64,000 nucleotides of DNA from Pseudarthrobacter psychrotolerans (GTDB taxonomy: Bacteria; Actinomycetota; Actinomycetes; Actinomycetales; Micrococcaceae): the NCBI RefSeq assembly GCF_009911795.1, contig NZ_CP047898.1, positions 3,348,001-3,412,000 of the forward strand, in the 5' to 3' direction. Under the pieces are notes generated by a model. The model was not told the DNA's origin. It did not search any database and was given only the letters and a program-made list of their open reading frames with translations. The translations under genes were made by a program, and so were the position numbers. Of the stretch, positions 57,685 to 64,000 are shown in pieces (position 1 is the first letter of the stretch; every line of letters begins with the position of its first letter).

Positions 57685-58242
57685 CTAGCCGTAGGTATCG
57701 CGCGGCCCGCGGCCGTTGACGGTCCGTCCGCCCTTGCGCCAGCTGGGTGCCGACGGTCCGAGCACCTGGATGCTGGTGACCACGCCGTCGCCTAGTTCCG
57801 TGCGGAATTTCTCCAGCAGGCTGATACTCAGGAGCCGCAGCTGCGTGGACCAGGCCGTCGAGTCGCAGCGCACGTGAAGGGTGGTATCGGTAAAGCTCTC
57901 CGGGGTGCAGTGCGCTGAAATCTCCGGGCCAACCAGCGTGGCCCACTCCGCCATGACCGACCCCACCGCTACCGGCGAGCTCCAGCCACGTTCAGCAACG
58001 AGGCGTCCCACGACTTTGCCGAGTCCCAAGGGATCACGGCCGGTGGAGTGGAACTGGCTGAAGCCCCGGGTGTCCCTGATCCCACCCTTTGTTTTGGCGG
58101 CGCCGGCCTTTGGGAGTGCCTTTCGGCGGATTTCGCCGCGCGCGGCCGCGGCCTCGCGCATGCGGTTCAGCGCCGCCTGCGGCGCATCGATGTTGTCAGG
58201 ATCCCGGCCGGGCTGCAGCCCGCCCTTTTCATCCTTGTTCAT
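57685..58242 (-). CDS. DUF721 family protein (DciA-like helicase loader)
   Basis: A 185-residue protein with the DUF721/DciA domain in its C-terminal half (RLVAERGWSSPVAVGSVMAE, then ITSIQV-like VVTSIQVLGPSAPSWRKGGR). DciA loads the replicative helicase DnaB in bacteria lacking DnaC. The N-terminal 70 residues are basic and disordered. Its start overlaps the recF stop by 14 bases, in the usual dnaA-dnaN-recF-DUF721-gyrB order. Confidence 0.88.
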   Translation of the reverse strand: MNKDEKGGLQPGRDPDNIDAPQAALNRMREAAAARGEIRRKALPKAGAAKTKGGIRDTRGFSQFHSTGRDPLGLGKVVGRLVAERGWSSPVAVGSVMAEWATLVGPEISAHCTPESFTDTTLHVRCDSTAWSTQLRLLSISLLEKFRTELGDGVVTSIQVLGPSAPSWRKGGRTVNGRGPRDTYG

Positions 58243-59436
58243 CGATTCCTCCCGGAATGACCTTCACCCGCCGGCCGGAGAGTTCCTCCGGGATATCGGC
58301 GTCAACGGCGGCGGTCACCAGGACCTGTTCCGCGCCGGAGACTATTGCCGCCAGTTTACGCCGCCGCTGTACATCCAGCTCGGCGAAAACGTCGTCGAGG
58401 ATGAGGATCGGGGCAGACCCGCCGGTCCTGGCGTCATCGAGCATGACGTAATAGGAGGCGAGCCGGAGGGAGAGGCACATGGACCAGGTTTCACCGTGCG
58501 AGGCATATCCCTTGGCAGGCGCTTCGCCGAGGATCAGTTCCAGCTCATCCCGGTGCGGCCCCACCAGGGAGATTCCACGTTCAAGTTCCTTGCGGCGGGA
58601 GGCTGCGAAGGCCTGGACATAGCGCCCGGTGAGGTCCTCAATGGTGAGGTCCCGGAGGTCTTCGGCAGCGGCGGACTCCACCGCCAGCGAACTTCCGCCG
58701 GCACCCGGTGCCGAACCGCCGTCGTCGTCCATCAGGTTTTGGAGGGTGGACCGGTAGAGGGCGTTGGCCTCCTTGGAGCCATCCGTGAGCTGGGCATATG
58801 CCTTGGCCAGATGCGGGCGCAGCAGTTCCACCACTTCCAGCCGAGCGTGCAGCAACTCAGCGCCCGCCCGGGCCATGTGATGGTCCCAGACATCGAGGGT
58901 TGCTTCATGCCCTGCAGTGAATTTTCCGGCCCGGGCGGATTTGAGCAGGGCGTTGCGCTGCTTCAGGACACGGTCGTAGTCCGTGCGGGTCGCCGAATGC
59001 CGCGGCATAAGGCTGACCAGCAGCTCGTCGAGGAACCGGCGGCGGTTGGACGGATCTCCCTTGACCAATGCCAGGTCCTCGGGGCGAACAGCACAGTCTG
59101 GCAGATCCCCAGGAGATCCCTGGCCCGGACCGGATTGCTGCGGTTGATGCGCCCCCGGTTGGCGCGGCTGGCATTGATCTCAAGTTCCAGGACCGTGGTC
59201 TGTTCGCCGCGGACCAGACGGGCCCGGACCAGCGCGCGGTCGGTGCCGAACCGCAGCAGCGGGGCGTCGGAACTGACCCGGTGCGAGCTGAGGCTGGCCA
59301 GGTAGCCGATGGCTTCCATGAGGTTGGTTTTGCCGATGCCGTTTGCCCCGACGAGCACGGTGACCCCCGGTTCGAGCGGAAGGTCAACCTGGGCGTAGCT
59401 GCGGAAGTCAGTGAGCGAAAGGTGTTCTAGGTACAC
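58229..59436 (-). pseudogene. recF: DNA replication/repair protein RecF, one frameshift
   Basis: An SMC-like ATPase that loads RecA at single-strand gaps. The first frame gives [20 protein letters not shown] and Walker [16 protein letters not shown], running to TVLFAP; it then breaks at 59080-59081. One extra G in CCCCGAG on the coding strand restores [20 protein letters not shown], and the second frame continues with [10 protein letters not shown] through Walker B APILILDDVFAELD. Repaired length is about 403 residues, normal for the family. The sequence context of the missing base is the same as in pknA, so a sequencing error is likely. Confidence 0.9.
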
Positions 59437-59481
59437 GCGGTGTTCGACAATTCTCGGAACGGGCGGGTCCCGGGGTGGATG

Positions 59482-60366
59482 TTATTTGGCGGGACGGGTG
59501 GCATGCCCGCCGAACTGGTGACGCAACGCTGAAACCATTTTCATCGCGGGCGAGTTTTCTTCGCGGGAGGAAAAGCGCGCGAAGAGCGCAGCCGTGATGG
59601 CAGGTGCCGGAACAGCGTTGGCGATGGCTTCCTCAACGGTCCAGCGTCCCTCGCCCGAGTCCTCGACGTAGTCATCGATGGATTCGAGTCCCGGGTCCTC
59701 GTCCAGCGCCTTGACCATCAGGTCCAGCAGCCAGGACCGGACCACGGTGCCCTTCTGCCAGGCGCGGAATGTACCGGGCAGATCGTCAACAATGTCCTTG
59801 GCGGCCAGCAGTTCGTAGCCTTCGGCGTAGGCCTGCATCAGACCGTATTCGATGCCGTTGTGGACCATCTTGGCGTAGTGTCCGGCACCGATTCCGCCAA
59901 CGTGGACAAAGCTGTCCGCCCGCTCACCTTCGGGACGGAGCACATCAAAAACCGGCAGTGCCCGCTCAATATCGGCGGCGTCGCCGCCGGCCATGAGTCC
60001 GTACCCGTTCTGGAGGCCCCATACACCACCGGAAACACCGCAGTCGGCGAAATGGATCCCCTTCTCAGCCAGCGCGGCACCATGTTTCTGGTCCTCGGTG
60101 AAACGGGAGTTGCCGCCGTCGATCACCAGGTCGCCGGCGTCGAGCTTGTCTCCGAGTTCGGTAATGACGGCATCGGTGATGCCGCCTGACGGGACCATGA
60201 CCCAGATCAGCCGCGGAGCCGGAACGGCCGCAATCAACTCATCCAGGGAGACGACATCGGTGACCTCAGGGTTGCGGTCAAAACCCGTGACCTCAATGCC
60301 GCCCTTGCGCAGACGTTCGCGCATGTTGAAACCCATCTTGCCAAGGCCGATCAGTCCAATATGCAC
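59482..60366 (-). CDS. gnd: 6-phosphogluconate dehydrogenase, decarboxylating (short GndA-like type)
   Basis: A 294-residue enzyme converting 6-phosphogluconate to ribulose 5-phosphate with CO2 release. The nucleotide fold begins HIGLIGLGKMGFNMRERLRK; substrate motifs are IDGGNSRFTEDQKHG, DCGVSGGVWGLQNG, and GAGHYAKMVHNGIEYG with the catalytic lysine. GTG 60366 is chosen because the fold begins immediately; the longer frame adds 17 non-homologous residues. The short form is usually NAD-preferring. It lies downstream of dnaN behind a large palindrome. Confidence 0.92.
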   Translation of the reverse strand: MHIGLIGLGKMGFNMRERLRKGGIEVTGFDRNPEVTDVVSLDELIAAVPAPRLIWVMVPSGGITDAVITELGDKLDAGDLVIDGGNSRFTEDQKHGAALAEKGIHFADCGVSGGVWGLQNGYGLMAGGDAADIERALPVFDVLRPEGERADSFVHVGGIGAGHYAKMVHNGIEYGLMQAYAEGYELLAAKDIVDDLPGTFRAWQKGTVVRSWLLDLMVKALDEDPGLESIDDYVEDSGEGRWTVEEAIANAVPAPAITAALFARFSSREENSPAMKMVSALRHQFGGHATRPAK

Positions 60367-60412
60367 GGGGGTCTCTTTTCTGCGCGGGGTTGGCTGGTGC
60401 TGGGCGGGGCAG

Positions 60413-60478
60413 CCCAACTAGGTCGCATTAAGTGTCGTTATGAGCGCCCATAACGACGTTTTCTGCGACCTAGTTGGG
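60413..60478. repeat. Large interrupted palindrome at the dnaN end (REP-like)
   Basis: Outer arms CCCAACTAGGTCGCA (60413-60427) and TGCGACCTAGTTGGG (60464-60478) pair perfectly and include the dnaN stop codon. Inner arms GTCGTTATG (60434-60442) and CATAACGAC (60449-60457) pair inside, with small bulges between. It could end dnaN transcripts ahead of gnd. It resembles the element at 41114-41176. Confidence 0.75.
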
Positions 60479-61594
60479 GAGGCGGACCGGCATAACCAGG
60501 TAACGGTAGTCGTCCTGGTCTTCACCGTCGGCGTCTACCTGGGCCGTGATCATGGCGGGTTTCGGCGCCGTGGTGAAGGAGAACCTGACGTACTTCGTTT
60601 CGATGACGCTCAGGCCTTCCACCAGGTAGTGCGGGTTGAAGGCGACGGTGATGTCGTCACCGGAGAGCTGGGCTTCGAGCTCTTCGGAGGCCTGTGCATC
60701 TTCGCCGGTGCCGGCGTCCAGGTGCAGCAGTCCTTCGGTGAAGGCGAGGCGAACCGGCGTGTTGCGTTCGGCCACCAACGACACACGGCGGACGGCTTCC
60801 ACAAGTTCCTGCGTCTGGACGGTTGCGTGGATGGGCGTGGAATCCGGGAACAGCGAGCGGATCTTCGGGTAATCGCCATCGACGAGCAGCGACGTGGTGG
60901 TGCGGCCGCCGCTTTCGAAACCGATCAGGCGGCTGTCATCGTCAGCCAGGGCGAGGTTGATGTCGCCGCTGTTGCCAAGGGTCTTGGCCACTTCGTTCAG
61001 TGTTTTTGCCTTGACCAGCGCACTTGTGGAAATTCCTGGAGTGGTGGGCTTCCACGGCACTTCGCGCATGGCCAGACGGTAGCGGTCGGTGGCCAGAAGG
61101 GTGATGAGATCGTCCTCGATCTCCATGCGGACGCCGGTGAGGATGGGGAGGGTGTCATCCTTGCTGGCCGCAATGATCACCTGGGACACAGCCTGGGCAA
61201 AAGCGTCACCCGGGACCGTGCCGCTGATCGCGGGCAACGCCGGCAGCGGCGGGTATTCTGCCTCGGGCATGGTGGCCAGGTGGAAGCTGCTGCGGCGGCA
61301 GGTCAGCGTCACTTTGTTGCCGTCGGTCTCCACCAGCACCGGAGCTGAGGGAAGGCTGCGGCAAATGTCCGCGAGGAGGCGTCCGGAAACGAGGATGGTT
61401 CCCTCAGCGGTGATGTCCGCGGGGATTTCAAGCCGTGCCGAGGTTTCGTAGTCAAAGCTCGAGAGGCTGACAGTGCCGGCTTCAGCCTTGAGGAGCAGGC
61501 CTGACAGCACGGGAACCGGCGGCCGCGGAGACAACGACCGGGCTGTCCAGGTGACGGCTTCTGCCAGGACGTCCCGTTCGACTCTGAACTTCAC
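60470..61594 (-). CDS. dnaN: DNA polymerase III beta subunit (sliding clamp)
   Basis: A 374-residue clamp made of three similar domains, which forms a ring that tethers the replicase. Visible segments are KFRVERDVLAEAVTWTARSL, FHLATMPEAEYPPLPALPA, DRYRLAMREVPW and the C-terminal end YLVMPVRLPN, which is diagnostic. The start is GTG 61594 with GAAAGG nearby. It lies 528 bp from dnaA across oriC. Confidence 0.96.
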   Translation of the reverse strand: MKFRVERDVLAEAVTWTARSLSPRPPVPVLSGLLLKAEAGTVSLSSFDYETSARLEIPADITAEGTILVSGRLLADICRSLPSAPVLVETDGNKVTLTCRRSSFHLATMPEAEYPPLPALPAISGTVPGDAFAQAVSQVIIAASKDDTLPILTGVRMEIEDDLITLLATDRYRLAMREVPWKPTTPGISTSALVKAKTLNEVAKTLGNSGDINLALADDDSRLIGFESGGRTTTSLLVDGDYPKIRSLFPDSTPIHATVQTQELVEAVRRVSLVAERNTPVRLAFTEGLLHLDAGTGEDAQASEELEAQLSGDDITVAFNPHYLVEGLSVIETKYVRFSFTTAPKPAMITAQVDADGEDQDDYRYLVMPVRLPN

Positions 61595-62122
61595 GGAAGG
61601 GTGCCGCCTTTCATTGCTGCTGCCTTGTCTGAACCGGAAACTCCCTGAGGGGAGCCCAAAAGTAGTGGCGCCCCAACAACGGAACCTGCATGGTTCTTCG
61701 ATTGCTGAACCACAAAGAAACCCGAGGATGGGAGCGCTGCTGACAGCTTAGCCGGAAGACGGCTGATTAACCCATCCCCGGTCAGGACGCCTGGGGTCCG
61801 GGGCCCTTGGGCCTGGGCCGGTTCGGGGTGCGGATTGAGATTGTTATTTGAGGGAAATCAATTTCTTGGGATTAGTAGTGTTAATAACTGCTGTGGATAC
61901 TGTGGATAACTCGATCCGGCCGCAGGATCCAGCGGTTAAGCCCTGTTCATGGATTGTGGGCGACGCAGGTTTTAAACAGGCTGTGGATGGGGATAACAAT
62001 TTTTGGGTTTTCGCTGATCCACAGGCGCCTTAAGGGTTTTAAGCCCATTAAGCGTGGTTGTCCCCTTAAGTATCCACAGGGTTATCCACATGCACCTGTT
62101 AATAAGGTATAGAGGCGGCGGC
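61595..62122. other. Replication origin oriC (dnaA-dnaN intergenic)
   Basis: A 528-bp gene-free, locally AT-rich region. Exact DnaA boxes lie at 61901-61909 and 62082-62090; one-mismatch boxes at 61892-61900, 62015-62023 and 62070-62078; weaker ones such as 61982-61990. The tandem pair 61892-61909 is separated by CTGC from the tract ATTAGTAGTGTTAATAA (61871-61887), which reads as DnaA-trios (3'-AAT-AAT-TGT-GAT-GAT-5') beside the boxes, the layout of a basal unwinding element. AT-rich sequence from about 61835 continues on the far side. Confidence 0.85.
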
Positions 62123-63544
62123 TCAGGAGTTGCGCTGCTGCTGCTTGATCCTGTTGGTGAGCTCGGTGACCTGGTTGTAGATCACACGACGTTCAGCCAT
62201 GAGCTCACGGATCTTGCGGTCTGCGTGGATCACCGTGGTGTGGTCGCGGCCGCCGAGTTCCTGGCCGATCTTCGGCAAGGACATGTCCGTGAGCTCACGG
62301 CAGAGGTACATGGCGATCTGCCGGGCGGTCACCAGCGTGCGCGTCCGCGACTTGCTGCAGAGTTCCTCCATGCTGAGCTTGAAATACTCGGCTGTCTGGA
62401 TCAGGATCTGGCTCGACGTGATTTCCTGGGCGCCGTCGTCGGTGATGAGGTCCTTCAGGACCATCTCCGCCAATGCCACATCGACCGGCTGACGGTTCAG
62501 GCTGGCGAACGCCGTCACCCGGATCAGCGCACCCTCGAGTTCGCGGATATTGCTGGAGATCTTGGAGGCGATGTATTCCAGGGCATCGTCCGGGGCGGAG
62601 AGGCCTTCGCTGAGGGCCTTCTTCCGCAGGATGGCGATGCGGGTTTCGAGTTCGGGCGGCTGGATGTCGGTGAGGAGGCCCCACTCGAAGCGGGACTTCA
62701 TCCGGTCCTCGAATCCTGCCAGCTGCTTGGGCGGCAGATCTGAGGTGATGACCACCTGTTTGTTGTTGTTGTGCAGCGAGTTGAACGTGTGGAAGAACTC
62801 TTCCAGCGTCCGGTCCTTGCCGGCCAGGAACTGGATGTCATCGATCAGCAGTACGTCCACGTTGCGGTACGTGGTCTTGAAGCTGGCGCCTTCGTCATCG
62901 CGGATGGAGTTGATGAAGTCGTTGGTGAACTCTTCGGAGTTCACGTACCGGACCCGGATTCCGCTGTACAGGCGGCGGGCATAGTGGCCGATCGCGTGCA
63001 GGAGGTGGGTCTTGCCCAGCCCCGAATCACCGTAGATGAACAGTGGGTTGTAGGCCTTGGCGGGTGCTTCGGCCACCGCCACGGCGGCTGCATGCGCGAA
63101 GCGGTTGGACGAGCCGATCACGAAGGTATCGAAGACGTACTTGGGGTTCAGCCGGCCGAATTCGTGGGAAGTGCTCGGCAGCATCGGCTGCGGCTTCTGC
63201 TCGATCAGCTGGTCCGGTGAGTAGGAAGGTTCGACGACGGGTTCCGGCTCTTTGTGGATCGGCACCAGGTCGGTGTCCACGTCGATTGCGCAGCGGATGT
63301 CCTCGGAAAAAACGTTGTGCAGGGCGTCGTCCAGGGCTTCCTTGACCTGGGTCTGGAGGACTTCACGGGTCAGTTCGTTGGGAACGGCAACCAGGAGTGT
63401 GGATCCGATCAGGCCCTGCGCCTGCGCCAGGATGACAAAGCCCCGCTGCCGTGGTGATACGCGGTCGTCCTGCTCGAGCAGGCTCACAACTCGACGCCAG
63501 GAACTTCCGACAGTATTGGCGTGGTTGGCTTCGTCTACTGTCAT
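62123..63544 (-). CDS. dnaA: Chromosomal replication initiator DnaA
   Basis: A 473-residue AAA+ initiator that binds DnaA boxes and opens oriC. Walker A is GDSGLGKTHLLHAIG, Walker B is VLLIDDIQFLAGKD, the arginine-finger region follows FEWGLLTDIQPPE, and the C-terminal DNA-binding domain has the signature GGRDHTTVIHADRKI. ATG 63544 (MTVDEANHANTV) has GAGGAA about ten bases upstream; a TTG one codon earlier is in frame but unlikely. It is divergent from the region that should lead to rpmH, beyond the window. Confidence 0.97.
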   Translation of the reverse strand: MTVDEANHANTVGSSWRRVVSLLEQDDRVSPRQRGFVILAQAQGLIGSTLLVAVPNELTREVLQTQVKEALDDALHNVFSEDIRCAIDVDTDLVPIHKEPEPVVEPSYSPDQLIEQKPQPMLPSTSHEFGRLNPKYVFDTFVIGSSNRFAHAAAVAVAEAPAKAYNPLFIYGDSGLGKTHLLHAIGHYARRLYSGIRVRYVNSEEFTNDFINSIRDDEGASFKTTYRNVDVLLIDDIQFLAGKDRTLEEFFHTFNSLHNNNKQVVITSDLPPKQLAGFEDRMKSRFEWGLLTDIQPPELETRIAILRKKALSEGLSAPDDALEYIASKISSNIRELEGALIRVTAFASLNRQPVDVALAEMVLKDLITDDGAQEITSSQILIQTAEYFKLSMEELCSKSRTRTLVTARQIAMYLCRELTDMSLPKIGQELGGRDHTTVIHADRKIRELMAERRVIYNQVTELTNRIKQQQRNS

Positions 63545-64000
63545 CAATCAGTTCCTCAAAACTTGCGTGCCTGCATTACGTGCAGCCCCAAGTCCCGAAC
63601 CAGGATGCTGGTTCAGCTTCATCCACAGGGTTATGCACAGTCCGTGGATAATCGGCTACTGAGCCACTCTAGGGGATCAAAAGGCCAGAAGATAGCTGGG
63701 AAGTAGCTTGTGGATAATTACACCGGTGTGGTTCGAAAACAGGCCCTGTGAGCCACTTCATCCACAGGCTGTGGGGCCAGGTTAACCACAGCCTGGACCA
63801 GGGACCCAGGGGTACCCCGGTTTGACTCTGGTAGGCATTTTGCCCTAACGTTGTGAAGTCCTTTGTGTACGCTTTTTGACCTCTTCTGAATCTCTCTGAC
63901 GCACCGCGTTTGAGCAGCCGGGGGAAGCGTGCACATACAAAACTTAGCGTCGGCCAGTTCTTCCCCTTTACTGATCGGGTGGGCGCACCTTTGATCCACT
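63545..64000. promoter_or_regulatory. dnaA upstream region with DnaA boxes
   Basis: Gene-free to the window end. An exact DnaA box is at 63709-63717; one-mismatch boxes are at 63619-63627, 63631-63639, 63643-63651, 63758-63766 and 63782-63790. These suggest DnaA autoregulation of dnaA and a second origin sub-region. An open frame at 63718-63999 (minus) has no family resemblance and crosses the boxes. Confidence 0.7.

Noticed and set aside
63718..63999. A 93-residue minus-strand frame upstream of dnaA
   Set aside because: It has no recognisable domain or ribosome site and overlaps DnaA boxes in the dnaA control region.

Overview
The window is high-GC actinobacterial DNA. The gene content and order point to the Micrococcaceae, close to Arthrobacter or Pseudarthrobacter; this is an inference from gene families and synteny, and no database was searched. 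The right half is the conserved origin-proximal block of actinobacterial chromosomes: dnaA, oriC, dnaN, gnd, recF, dciA (DUF721), gyrB, gyrA, a DUF3566 gene, tRNA-Ile, a DLW-39 gene, tRNA-Ala, then ppiase, rhomboid, crgA, a class E sortase, trpG, pknB, pknA, pbpA, rodA, pstP, fhaB and fhaA. This order matches Mycobacterium tuberculosis Rv0001-Rv0020c.

Layout. 1-6.35 kb: a leftward pxpA / MFS transporter / pxpB-pxpC fusion / biotin carboxylase cluster (5-oxoproline or related biotin-dependent carboxylation) with a divergent GntR regulator. 6.37-16.8 kb: an L-arabinose catabolic block (araB, araD, araA, aldose epimerase, LacI-type regulator) and a multiple-monosaccharide ABC importer (mmsA, mmsB, chvE). 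Near-identical LacI-type operators stand in front of araB and chvE, so one regulator probably controls both. 16.9-24.9 kb: small accessory and hypothetical genes, and a DUF222/HNH nuclease gene split by an IS3-family element. 25-26.8 kb: talarate/galactarate dehydratase with its GntR regulator. 26.8-30.7 kb: putrescine oxidase, an amino acid/polyamine permease and a TetR regulator. 31.3-31.4 kb: tRNA-Leu. 31.7-41.1 kb: the Ser/Thr phosphosignalling and cell-wall elongation operon. 41-51 kb: trpG, sortase, crgA, DNA repair, a DnaA-box-rich region, patatin, rhomboid, PPIase, a repeat protein, a glycosyltransferase and a DMT transporter. 51-64 kb: tRNAs, gyrase and the replication origin.

Three things stand out. 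(1) A dense cluster of DnaA boxes, with seven exact 9-mers and further variants, lies at 43.9-45.2 kb, about 17 kb from oriC and in two intergenic regions around an AhpD-like gene; it looks like a DnaA titration or regulatory locus. (2) The dnaA-dnaN intergenic region shows a textbook basal unwinding layout: tandem DnaA boxes, a short spacer, then a DnaA-trio-like tract. (3) Five otherwise intact genes (biotin carboxylase, pxpBC, a UPF0158 gene, pknA, recF) each carry one apparent single-base deletion, always explained by loss of a G on the coding strand in a G/C run. This pattern suggests systematic sequencing or assembly error more than five independent pseudogenes.
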